Source: Polytrichum commune (Eukaryota > Streptophyta > Polytrichopsida > Polytrichales > Polytrichaceae). Taken from it: a stretch of 64,000 nt of DNA. A program made the translations under genes and the position numbers. Position 1 is the stretch's first letter, and every line of letters begins with the position of its first letter. Shown here piece after piece: positions 1 through 11,200 of the stretch. The notes beneath the pieces were generated by a model. It was not told where the DNA came from. It made no database searches and saw only the letters and a list, made by a program, of their open reading frames with translations. Location: NCBI GenBank assembly GCA_950295325.1, contig OX485803.1, positions 77,389,554 to 77,453,553 on the forward strand. Direction: 5' to 3'.

Positions 1-620
1 GGAGACACTTCGATCCGCCATCATGGTGACTGCATGCACAAAAAAAGCGTCAAGAGAAGCGGTGACACAAGCAGCCTACACAACAACCTTACGTTAGAGA
101 TTTGCCCTTAGCTGAAGAGAGAGACAGACGAGTCTAAACTGGTGGCAAAACTCAAGTTACTTAAGTAGAGAGGAACGAACTCTATTATGAGCAAGGATGG
201 GTTGCATATTCGTCTAGTGGTATCAGCACAAGCAAACTCAAGAGAAGAAGCAGTTTGTAAGAGTGTAGCTTGCCTCCATGAGACACGGCCGCCATGACGA
301 GTGCTGAAACAAAAGAAGTGTCAAGAGCGGCGGATCTGCAAGCAGCCTGCACAGCCTGCGCAATGATACGATGGGAGTGGCCTCGGCAGAAGAGACACAG
401 ACAGAGACACAGAGAGATGGAGAGAGAGACAGAGACAGAGAGAGAGAGAGAGAGAGAGTGCGAGCCCTGGTGCCACAACTTCCAAAGTTAGCTTGAGAGA
501 GAGAGAGAGGAACGGACTCCTTCTTTCCTTCTTTCCTGCCAGAGAGTTGGGGGCACCCAACTTAGTGGGCTACAGTGGCAGCCTATTTAACAAGTGGCCT
601 CAGGCATCTTGGGCAGCCTT
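1..620. repeat. imperfect direct duplication with GA microsatellite
   Basis: A block near 15-80 recurs with substitutions near 289-350; both copies share the elements GTCAAGAG and GCAAGCAGCCT. A following block near 130-185 (ending GAGGAACGAACTC) recurs near 460-515 (ending GAGGAACGGACTCC). The copies are about 275 to 330 bp apart. Between them is a GA-rich microsatellite (about 405-460 and 495-510). The short reading frames here are low-complexity Ser/Leu or Arg/Glu runs and are not credible genes. I recognise no family. Confidence 0.5.
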
Positions 621-1065
621 TCTGAATAATTGAACTGACTTTGTGAGTCAATGCGTGCAGTCCAAGCGACTATTATACTGTACTTACGAGCAGTGAACTG
701 GGAGAAACCGCTGCTAGTTACAGAGGAACCGGTTGAGTTTGAGAAATAGCTGGTTGAAGTTCAAGACTTAAGGGAAATAACCGACCATTTTTTAGGAACC
801 TATGGAATATACTCTGATTTAATAAAGAAAACCTGAAAGACTTTATTAACATGTAACATATTGGACTTTAAAACAATAGGACATCAACTGAAAATCCTCC
901 CCAAGCACCAGGGGGCAGGTGTCACATGGGTGAGCAGGCCCCGCATGCGGGGGCTCCTTAGCTGCCCAGATTTCATGTCCACCCTTCATCATTTGCTTGT
1001 TCTTCAACTTCCACTGCTCTCCTGACCCAGAACAGATGCAGTGAATGTGCAAGCTTCCTCTTTAC
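621..1065. other. intergenic, nothing recognised
   Basis: Unique-looking AT-rich sequence. A 68-codon minus-strand frame at 846-1052 has no family resemblance and no start or splice context. Confidence 0.4.
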
Positions 1066-1440
1066 TAAGGTAGACAGGTCTTAAATGGTTACTGTTTCCA
1101 AGTAAGCCCACTTCTCTTGGGATACAAAACACGCGATTAGTACGAAACGGTTAGCAAATCCAGATCGAGGCCATGGCCAACTTCCTCATAATTTTCGTAG
1201 CTTCTATGAAAAAAAATATGCATCATCAAAGTGAAGATTCTTGTGCTCATAAAATGGCTACATCCCCTAAATTATGTTTATTGTTGAACCTAGAATGGTT
1301 AGCATTTTTTGAGCACATAGTCAAGACTCTCTCAAACATATGTCTTGTGGGTATTTGTTTATGGAGCTACATCTAACCTCAAACCACGCAAAACTAGGTA
1401 AATTTGATTAAGATAAGTTACCGAATAAGAGACACCTACC
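1066..1440 (+). repeat. dispersed repeat family A, copy 1
   Basis: This stretch shares ordered similarity with 24410-24790 and 58190-58519. It opens with GGTTACTGTTTCCAAGTAAG, followed by an AGCCCACTTCTC-like block, an ACACGCGATTAGTACG-like block, a GAGGCCATGGCC block, TCAAAGTGAAGATTCT and TGAACCTAGAATGGTTAGCA. No coding potential is convincing. It is probably one arm of the foldback element seen in full at 24410-25012. Confidence 0.7.
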
Positions 1441-1579
1441 TTATAACATTATAGCACTCAAGAAACCCAACATAAAGCCATAATTTTTGGAGGTATTCAT
1501 TCGACAGGAAATTAGAATTTTGAACGCAACTTTCTTCATCAAGAAAGTGGCATAAGTACATTCAATAATGTTATAAGGT
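1438..1579. mobile_element. short inverted-repeat element, MITE-like
   Basis: ACCTTATAACATTAT at 1438-1452 is exactly repeated in inverted orientation at 1565-1579, with an AT-rich interior of about 110 bp. It abuts the end of dispersed repeat A copy 1. I did not see a target-site duplication, so the call rests only on the perfect 15-bp arms. Confidence 0.45.
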
Positions 1580-3745
1580 GTATGCCTATGTTACAAACTA
1601 ATCTACAAGTTGATTACAGTGTACGCAAATGACACTTGGCATTAGCATGCTCAAGAATATCTTCCTCTTGCATATTAAAATGTAAACACATGACACTTTC
1701 CACTGGTATGCTCAATTATATTTCCCCTTGCATATTAAATCGCAAAACTAACATCTCAAGTATCCCAATGTGCTACTCTAAATGTCATAATGTTAATAAT
1801 TTTCCACTTAGCAAAGTTACTTATGTTGACGAATAGCATCCTATTGGCAATTAGCGGACATGACGCTTTGAGAACTCTAGGTATCTAGTTTAAGCTCTTT
1901 GCAAATAGTGTATGAGACACACCATAAACGGTGTAGGGTGCAAGCATGATAAAGTGGACCCAAAAAAATGCTCTAGTATACTAAAATCATTATCTTCTTG
2001 GACAAAGGCTTATAACTAATAGCAACATGTTGTTTATGTTGGTTTTTATTTCATGATTCTTTCTATTGTTCCGTTAAGTACTCAAATATAGAATATCAAG
2101 ATGAGATCTTCAACACTTATCATTAAAAATATTGTTGAATTGCACATGGTTAAATATGGTTTTGGATGTAAATTTTATGACCTTAAACACTTTTCATTTT
2201 ACTTGAATTCATTATAAACTTGAGGGCATCATAAAAGAATGGAAAAACATCAAATCAATGTAGGTTTTTATCATATTTAAACAAAAATTAGACAATTACT
2301 TAAACAATAACACCTACTTGCACACCACTTGTAATTATGATGCTTCGAGATCAATGGTGTAGTACATGTTGTCTTTATGGTCATTGACCTATGCTAAAGT
2401 TTAATAGTTCTAATTCTTAATATTACATATGTAGTGCGCCTCCACCTTCACCCCCCCCCCGGACTGGAAAATACCGTTTTATTCTGAATGGGAGTGCAAA
2501 TGTCCTAGTGGCATTAGAAAACTTCATGCAAAGAAACCTGCTAACATGTAGGGAAACATTTGCATCAAGGAAAAACTTTGACTAGGATATTGTCTAGGAC
2601 TCAATGTTGTTGGAGTCTATGACAGATTGGGGCACCCATATGACTTCCCTGCTAAGAATATTAAGGAGAATATTCTGAAATTAGTGTAAAAAATGCAATG
2701 GACCAAGTCGAAGGCATGAATATGGAAGTCAAGTGGCAATACACTCAAACGCATTGGTTCTATGTTGAATTTGCACTCCTGTCAGTGCAATGTGGTGACC
2801 ACATAAAGGCCTATATATTGTGTTTGGAATCATCCATACTTTTTGCATTTCTTCTCTTTGTGATATGCCAACAAATCTCCTATGGTCAAGGCATGGTTGA
2901 ATTTGGCATTTTTGTCATGGTTGAAATTTTGTGCGAACTATGTCTACTGTGTGTTGAGCTTAGTTGTCTATATCATTTTTTTACACGCGTTGCAAAAACA
3001 TGCAATGTTTGCAACTATTCCCAGCCAATGATGGATTTTATGCACCCTTTTTCAAGGTGCATTTAATGCGGAAATGTCCTACATATTGAGAGGAGTGAAA
3101 CAAAGTTAGTATTTGTGGCAATTCTTCTAATTCTGGGACTTGGAAAAAATGCAGTTTTCCGTTAATATGTTTGTGGAAAATGAGTTTCCCATTTACAACG
3201 AGGTGGTTGGGTAGATGGTAACGCAACTTCTTCACAAATATTGAGTTGATATCAATTGGTTCAAACCATGTGCAATAGGTGTGCATGAGAGCATTGTACA
3301 TCCATTGTCGGATCCTGTGAGGCCAAACCCACCACCCTTAAGCGTCTTAGTCCGGGTGATGGTTTTGAGACTCACATGTGTCACACCAAAAGTAGCAACA
3401 TGAGATATAAGTCCCATCTCAATGAACCCCCAACTTCTCTTAAGTCATGATGTTTTATTAATGCAATTTTCTTGAGTGGGTATAGCATTGGCCGCCTCAA
3501 GGATCCATCCCACGGCCTTAGCTACACATGCTCTTAAGGACTTCCCTCTTGAAACCTTAGTTCTGGCCGTTGATTCTTCACTAGTGCTCGTCACCTCGCT
3601 AAAGCTGTGACTTGTTGACTCCATGTGATGAGTACACAAGTGTTAAAAAACACTCATCACACTCATCACTTAGCGTTACATCTTCTCCCGCAATTCTTCG
3701 CCATTCACTCCCAAGTTCATCCGTCAATCGTTCCTAACTTGATTA
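1580..3745. other. intergenic, nothing recognised
   Basis: AT-rich sequence with a ten-base poly-C tract near 2451. The longest open frame (2698-3066 plus, 122 codons, Cys/Leu-rich) matches no family I know and has no flanking splice or promoter context. Confidence 0.4.
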
Positions 3746-3747
3746 GC

Positions 3748-4402
3748 CCAGCTCCCTAATATCATAGCTGTGGATACACCCAGCTCCCTACTATCACAGC
3801 TGTGGATACACCCAACTCTCTATTATCACAGTTGTGGATACACCCAGCTCCCTAATATCACAGCTGTGGATACACCCAACTATCTACTATCACAGCTGTG
3901 GATACACCTAGCTCCCTAATATCACAGCTGTGGATACACCCAGCTCTCTACTATCACAGCTGTGGACACACCAACTGCTGTGGGTACACGCAGCTCCCTA
4001 ATATCACAGCTGTGGATACACCCAGCTCCCTACTATCACAGCTGTGGATACACCCAGCTCCCTACTATCACAGCTGTGGATACACACAGCTCTCTACTAT
4101 CACAGCTGTGGACACACCCAACTGCTGTGGGTACACCCAACTCCCTAATACCACAGCTGTGGATACATCCAGCTCCTTAATATCACATCTGTGGATACAC
4201 CCAACTCTCTAATATCACAACTGTGGATACACCCAGCTTCCTAATATCACAGCTGTGGATACACCCAGCTTCCTAATATCACAGCTGTGGATACACCCAG
4301 CTCCCTAATATCACAGCTGTGGATACACCCAGCTCCCTAATATCACAGCTGTGGATACACCCAGCTCTCTACTATCACAGCTGTGGATACACCCAGCTTC
4401 CT
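3748..4402. repeat. 32-bp minisatellite, about twenty units
   Basis: Tandem units of 32 bp are built from CAGCTGTGGATACACC and CAGCTCCCTAATATCA. Unit variants differ at a few positions: CTAATATC or CTACTATC, and TCCC, TTCC or TCTC. Two places near 3975 and 4120 contain an extra ACTGCTGTGGGTACAC half-unit, so the array is not strictly periodic. Because 32 is not a multiple of three, each frame cycles through the repeat. The open frames over it (3898-4212, 3962-4180) are by-products, not genes. Confidence 0.95.
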
Positions 4403-4660
4403 ACCAAATGCTAAACTTAACTAATCGAACACTATAATCTAAATACTATAAATCTAACTTGATTAGCCCGACCACCTAATGTCACAGCTGCGGGTACACC
4501 CAGCTCCCTAATATCACAGCTGTGGATACACCCAGCTTCCTAATATCACAGTTGTGGATACACCCAACTCTCTACTATCACAGCTGTGGATACACCCAGC
4601 TTCCTACCAAATGCTAAACTTAACTAATCTAACACTATAATCTAAATACTATAAATCTAA
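4403..4660. repeat. second minisatellite block in a segmental duplication
   Basis: The 32-bp motif resumes at about 4486-4600. It is flanked by the same unique sequence as the first block: AATGCTAAACTTAACTAATC with CACTATAATCTAAATACTAT occurs at about 4408-4450 and again at about 4608-4650. AACTTGATTAGCCC precedes both arrays (near 3736 and 4457). A larger segment carrying array edge and flank was duplicated, not just single units. Confidence 0.85.
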
Positions 4661-6499
4661 CACCATAAATCTAACTACTATAATTCTAAATACTATAAAC
4701 TAACCACTATGAACTAAACACTTGTTTCTAAATGCCTTAAGTCAAAATGCGACATCTAAACAATGTAAAGCTAACTTCAAGACTAATTGGTCTTGGCTCT
4801 TCATCTTAAAGCCTTGCACACACACGTGCACCTATCTTACTCCCCACACACCCACACTTATAACACATGGGGTGCCAACGGAGCACGAAGGAAAGAGAGA
4901 GAGAGAGAGAGAGGGGAGAGTGAAGGTTATATAGTGAGGTGAAAGGGAGTAGGTGAGCACCCCCAAGGCTCAAGATAAGCCTTTTGATCCTTTGCTACTT
5001 TGTAGGCTCTCATCCTATCCTCTAAGCCTTCAACTCTTAAACCAACAACTTAGGTCCTAATTCAAACATTTAAATCAAGGAGCTACCCTTGGTTCACCAT
5101 ACACTACGCTCACCTAACTAAGGAATTTTCTTCACACCGCTAAACTTCTAATCAACCACTCCACACAAGCCTAAGGCCTAAACATAACTTCACACCAAGC
5201 CTCACTCTTTTTATATTTTTGTGAATAATCATAAAACATAAAAACATAACTTCTAATGGTTTCAAAGGATTAAGAACACATGTGGGCACCATTTTGGACT
5301 CACAGATCAATTGCCGGCTACATAGGGTCACGTCAAGACAATTTGTTAGTCCCAGGGAATTGGAAGTGGCAACAGTTTATGAATTTCGTTCTTAATTCTT
5401 GACAAAGAATAAGTTAATATCATAGATGTGAGTCATTCAAACCGCTTGTGGTTTGAATTAAAGTCCACGTTCTACAAAAACAAAGAAGTTAGTTATTAGG
5501 ATTAGTCAATAAATAGGTGGATAATAGATTTTAGAACATCCACCTATGGATGTGAATTGTATAAGAGACTGATATTGGATCTGAACCAACTCAGATTCGA
5601 ATCCGGTTGGTTATATTGATTGATGTTATCCTAAAATGAGCTAATGTTAAAGCATAAATAATATGTAAGCGGATACAGAGAAGAAGTTATTATACATGAG
5701 TGCGTAGAACCTTCTCAATATCTTTTTATCTTTTTAATGATATTATACAATTTATCCAAATGAATTAACTTAACTGTTTGCGGTTCGGTTAAGGTTCACG
5801 GTCTAAGTAGAAAAAAAATAGTAATTAAATATTAGATTAAAGTCACATACTTAATATGAAGATATTTAGATAATAGATGAAGAACAACGAATGACAACAT
5901 CGAATGGATAGAAGACAGCGTAAAACAACGTCGAATGGAAAACGGCAACGAACAAAAGACGACGTTAAGTGGATGAAGCATCGAGCGGATGAAGGCGTAA
6001 GCGTAGAACATCAACGAATTGATGATGTTGTTAAGCGGATGAAGGCCGTTGGAACAACCGGTTGGAAAACTAAGACCATTGGATCTAGAATTTAAGAGAA
6101 TGGCGGCTAGGGTGGTGGCGGCCATAAATGCCAACTGTTAGATATAGATATAGCTAGATTTACAGCCGATAAGGCTTTATGGTTGGAAGGGGTAATTTCC
6201 CAAAGCGAGCGCGGGGGATCATTTCTTACTTTCTCATTTTTGCGGTTAGAACTATTCTTCTTTCTTCCCCCTTCTCTATGTAGGTAAATGCAAAGAGTTA
6301 TTCAATGATAGGAATAAGAATGTTGGAAAAAAAATGTTTATGAACCCTATGAATGTTGAATATAAATGTTTTTGAACCTTATTGAAGAGGGATATTATTG
6401 CCTAGTTGCATTAGCTTTTATATCCTAAGTTATTGAATATATAAGTAGTTACTTAATTTTTTGCTCCATTAATTCATGTTTTAGTTCCTATCTTAGTCT
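4661..6499. other. intergenic with GA microsatellite and short degenerate repeats
   Basis: A GA run lies at about 4893-4918. Near 5285-5330 the text ATGTGGGCACC...GGACTCACAG resembles 11358-11400 (ATGTGGGCAC...GGGCTCACAG), so both may be edges of one unclassified repeat family. At 5880-6060 short ACGTCGAATGGA and GCGGATGAAG motifs recur irregularly. No gene is supported. Confidence 0.4.
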
Positions 6500-6905
6500 A
6501 TAAACTAATTTATATGTTAGTTTTTGTATTATTTTTGTATCAGCCTCCGCATTAGCCTCTTCATTAATCTTTTATCTTAGTCTCTTACATTAGTCTTTTA
6601 CATTATATTTTGTATCAGTTCTCTACATTAATCTTCTATATTAATATCATGTATTAGAGTATGCATTAGTCTCCTACATCAATTTTCTACATTACTCTTC
6701 CGCATTATATTCTGCATTATTCCTCTGTGCTAGTGTTGTGCATTAATGTTTTGCATTAGTCTTCTGCATTAGACTGTACATTAATCTTCTGCATTAGTAT
6801 TATGCATTTGTGTTCTGTATTAATATTTTGTGTCTTCTGCATTAGTCCTATGTATTAGGCTCTGTATTAGTGATCTACATTAGTATTCTACATTAGTATT
6901 CTGCA
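6500..6905. repeat. degenerate 13-15 bp minisatellite
   Basis: Roughly two dozen imperfect repeats of a CATTAGTCTTCTG-like word (variants CATTAATCTTCTG, CATTATATTCTG, TATTAGTATTCTAC) run through this stretch. The strand is strongly T-rich. There is no coding potential. Confidence 0.8.
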
Positions 6906-7016
6906 TTATAAGAATTAGAAGGTCATTGCTTAGAGGCACTAGAATAGTACACCTATCCGGCCAATCTTGTGGGTTGTTACTTCGCTTGGAATAAGAATTG
7001 TCACTACAATGGCTAT

Positions 7017-7180
7017 AACACCATATTCAAAATTTTGGGAGATTTCCAGTCTCCCAATTTGATGACAGTTTAGGTGGAGTCGACCTCAAATGTACCCAGT
7101 GGGTACATTTTAGGTGGACTCAACCTAAACTGTATTTTCCCAAAATCATGGAATTTTCCCAAAATTTCAAATATGGTGTT
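7017..7180. mobile_element. hairpin MITE, 164 bp
   Basis: The element is almost entirely self-complementary. The left end AACACCATATTCAAAATTTT matches the inverted right end AACACCATATTTGAAATTTT. Further in, CAGTTTAGGTGGAGTCGACC mirrors CAGTTTAGGTTGAGTCCACC, and the centre is AAATGTACCCA/GTGGGTACATTT. The four bases CTAT flank both ends (7013-7016, 7181-7184), a likely target-site duplication. It is non-autonomous; the superfamily is not clear. Confidence 0.88.
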
Positions 7181-7184
7181 CTAT

Positions 7185-8990
7185 ACAAATAATGGTAAAA
7201 CTTGCACTTAATCAGTTTGATGGAATTGTAGAGGCTTGCAGATGACATACATTGCATCTTTTACGCGCCTTGGTATGTTGTTGAACTTGGGAGCTAGCAA
7301 CATCTTTGTCTATGCCATCATCAACAAAACAATATTGAAGGTGCTTATAGGTGTTGTAATGTGCAGGAGCCATATGCTCTACTCACATTAAGCAATCAAC
7401 ATTTCCATTGAACCTTCTAGGATTGATTATTGGAAGAGGAGAACCCATTTGGCCTACCGCCACATGAGGTCACATGACAATATTTGAGGCCATTTTCAGG
7501 GGTTTGGGTTCTATGTACACTAAAAAGAATCGTGTCCAAATCAACCCTGGGCAGCGGTGATGGCAACCTCTGTGTCCACTGCCATTCTAACTAAAACCCG
7601 CATTCTCACCACTGTCGTGACTGCACTTTGGGTATATGTCACCAAATGTTGGGTATAACCTAGTTTAGATGGGTGACGGTTGTGATGTCAACCCGATTAG
7701 GTACCCACCATCATTTTGGTAGCCTTTGGGTGGCGTTTTTTGTATCTCGGGTTTGGGTTTTGGGCATAGGGTTGCATGCGGGTTGACATTTATGGATTGC
7801 ACAATGCACTAGCGAGGGTGGTTGCCATATGTAGGTGGCTTGGCACCAATGTCGGTGTCATTCCCCCCCCCCTGCCGGCGCCATATGTATTTTGGTCATT
7901 TCCTCTCTTTTTCTTTGATGGGCTTGTACTTTTCTAGGGTGGTTGCTACCCAAGTAGAATTGGATTTTCCCAGGTGAACAAGCTTCTACATAGACATGAA
8001 GTATTGTGCTATGCAAAACCCTAAGGTGGCAGGAAACATCATTGCATGTACATGCAAAAGTTTTGTTTCTGACCCTGGTTGTCGCGCACCTCTCCATGAG
8101 GAGTGCCCAAAACACCATGGGCACAAGGGGGACCCCGGAGTGACACCCGGGACTTGTGGCGCCGTTGTTGAGAGGGCCCAAGTGATCCTAGTGTGGGTGA
8201 GGGCCCCAGGCGTTGGGAACGCCTCCCACCCACGGAGAGTAGGAGGCATGAGGGTAAGGCCATAAACTATGCGTAGCTTATGGCGTGTAGATTCCATAAT
8301 GCTCAAGAACACCTCAATCGGAGGTGTGAGCTAGGAGTTATGGCAATTTGAGTGGGGCGTTGTCCCGGGACAGCGCCCTGCTACAGCAGTGGCCTGGGAG
8401 TGGCTCTCGGGACTGCCAAGGTTTGAACAAGCATAACTTCCTCAATACTTGCCCAAATGAGGCAAGTGAGGAGTCCATCGGCATCTACATGAAGCGTAGA
8501 TGAGGATGGAGTGGTTTTTTTTGTTAGCATCAGACATCATACAAGGAAATTAGGATGGTCTGAAGCCGCTGGGGGGTTCTAGGCCCAGCAGCTAAGGGAA
8601 AATGTCTACTTGGCCCCAGTTCTTGGTAGAGAGACATAAGGTTTCTTGACAATGGGGAAAAGGGCCCCACGTAGAGTGCTAAAGGCTTATGTGGGTGAGG
8701 TGGTGTGGCCTCACCCACCTGAGGCCGAACGGCAAGGCCTCCATGGGCTTTGGCCCATTGTGAGGCCATAATTGCCTAGTATGGTTCGGGTTGTTGTAGT
8801 GTTTCTGAGCCACAATCACCCCCACCCTTCAATTGCGTCCTAGTCCGGGTTGGGGATCATGTGCTACATTCAAGCATACCATTCACATGTGCAAGTATAA
8901 TCAAAGGAAATGGGAGAAGTGGTGTGTATAACACCCTTATTCAATTTCACCAAGCAAGCATTAACAAATGCTTGAACACCATACAAAGTC
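7185..8990. other. intergenic, nothing recognised
   Basis: GC content rises after about 7860, which carries a ten-base C run. The overlapping open frames at 7858-8312 on both strands are a sign of GC-rich sequence without stops, not of a gene. The 8100-8520 segment could be part of an LTR, but I could find no partner copy in the window. Confidence 0.35.
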
Positions 8991-11200
8991 AATGATCAAT
9001 GAATCAATTGTGTCCTTGCTACATCCTAGTCTAATCTCTCCTTCCCCCCTGTAGAGAGGTCGGCCCAGCCTACCTAGTGTTTCCTACCTCCTTCCATGCC
9101 TTCTCTCCTAGTGAGCGAATCAGCTGCGGTGGGAGAGAGCTCCCATCTTGACCACTCCATCTCCTTAACCATGTTGCCCTTCATGAGTTTATCCTAGACC
9201 TACCCTCATCCACAAGCTCAACCCCCTGCCCAGTCGTTTACCTTGCTCGCAGTTCCAGCAGATGACGTGCACCTCCAACCTTGCCCGCTACCTTCTTAAA
9301 ACTCCTCACTCCTCTGTGCTGGCAGAATTAATCCACCATTGTTGGCCATCCACAGTTTGGTGCCTCAAATTTGAATACTGAAGCAGGAATTCTAGTACTT
9401 GGCAGTCTTGGCACCCACAGAGTTAGTCATCTTCATGTAATCACACCATCACGGACTAGTGTTATACACCTCCTTCCGCTTGTTGTCAGCTACCGAACCT
9501 CCTGCCCACATCGTGGTGCATTTGATTCATCCTTACCCACTGATTCAGCATCTCAGATTGCATCTCCCAACAGGAAACCCTGGGCTCCTGATTTCCGTGG
9601 AGTGGATCGTCTCCTTGCACAAAGACAATTATGCACTTCCCATGTGAATTTCCCACTGCCCTTCCGTGACAGGCCCCACAGTCACCGGCAATTCATTCTC
9701 CCCGGAGAATGACACTTATTCATGCAGCATTAAATCTCAGCTGTGATAGCCTGACCTCAGTAGCAACGAACTCCCTTCCCCTTCACACTGGCCATGCCTG
9801 CCACTCACCCCTTGGTTACACTGCGAGCGGTGGCCCTACCCTTCGGTGCCGCGGCACTCCATTGATGTCCTCTTCTATGAGACCCTGCGAGTTTGTTGCG
9901 GGGTTCTGGGAGAAAAGGAACCGCTTACAGTACCGGTTGGGCGACTAAAACAAAATTCAAATTCGAATGGGTTACAACAATTATTGTGCGAGATGCGAGT
10001 TGGTAGATATTTGTTGGGCAATGGCTAGTTGCAGATGGGCTCCCTGCACTGCCCCTCCCTCGAAAACCATCAACGCTCTACCCCTCCTACAGCTCCGTCT
10101 CCCCCCTAGCTGAAGTTCTCGGTTGCCCATCAGCCTCACTCCTTCACTCACCCACACACTCACATCCACCCCACTCCTGGTCTACTTACCTTTTGAATCA
10201 CTATGATTGTAGCCTCCTCCTTCTTTGCACGATGAATCCCTGCGATGTCCCGCTTACTCAGACCAATCATCTCCCTCCTCGCGCTCTCCAGCGGTGTGCC
10301 CAATCTCAGTCTGGTCATTTTTTTTTTGTGAGTTGTATGTCACTAGAAGTTGCTTGTCTGCAAGCTCGAAGCCCATCGACAACCATTCCGAGACAGTTGT
10401 CTCCTCACGGCCTCAGAATTTCCTTCACCTCTTGAGCCAACCATCAGGACCATAGTCGATCAAGCAGCAACCTCTCCCCTTAGTGAGCAATTCCCGATTG
10501 GTACCATCGCTACTCCTTTCCTCTGGGAGACATGATCCCCTAACCAGCCTCGCCCTTTGCATTGATTGGGTTGTCTTCCAGAAGAAGAAAAAAAACCATA
10601 CATTCTATCTATCTATCGATCTTACTCTTTCTTTCTCCCTCTCTCTTCCTTCTTGACATCGGCTTAACCTTGCCTCCTGCTCATCAACTGATCAGGTGAC
10701 TCACCCTCATCCCACACACACTCCAACCTCCTCTAAGTCCTTCCTCCTTCCGCATCAATTGCATCATCAGGCAACATTATTGAGGGTTTTGGGCAACTTG
10801 GACACATCTTCGGCACTTGATCCCTACCCCCCTTGAGCGCAGGCTCTTTTCCCAGCTTCTCAACACCCTCCGCTCTACTCCGGCAGAGCTTCCACACCAA
10901 ACTTCCCTAGTCTCTCTCTCTCTACCCCGCCTACCTTGCATTGCCTCACGAGGCAGGCTTCGCCTCCTCACCCTTCTCTTTCCTCTCTACTTGCATAATG
11001 AGGCTCCTCTTCCCTGCCTCCCAAGACCCCTCCAAGCTTCTCCCTTTTTTCTCGCATTGCCCGGCATATTTCAGGCCGCCCGAAAAGAAAAACGGGGTTA
11101 AGCCTCTTCCCTTGGCCCTTCCCCTTGTAAGACTCCACTTCCCCATTCCCTTAGTTAATTTACCTCCCCCTAGAACTCACACTTAACTACTTACTTGACC
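8991..11200. other. long pyrimidine-skewed tract
   Basis: For about 2.2 kb the plus strand is strongly C/T-rich (CTCC, CCTT and CTTC words) with few purine runs. Many medium open frames appear in several frames, none recognisable and none with a consistent downstream exon. It may be the body of a degenerate repeat. No gene is supported. Confidence 0.5.

Noticed and set aside
210-235. TGGTATCAG resembling a retrotransposon primer-binding site for initiator tRNA-Met
   Set aside because: Only nine bases match, the following bases do not continue the tRNA complement, and no LTR pair was found.
3898-4212. 104-codon frame of repeated TQL/ITAVDTP units as a repeat protein
   Set aside because: It is a translation of the 32-bp minisatellite, whose unit length is not a multiple of three.
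8039-8312. Overlapping open frames on both strands as a small gene
   Set aside because: GC-rich sequence without stops in four frames; no homology and no splice context.
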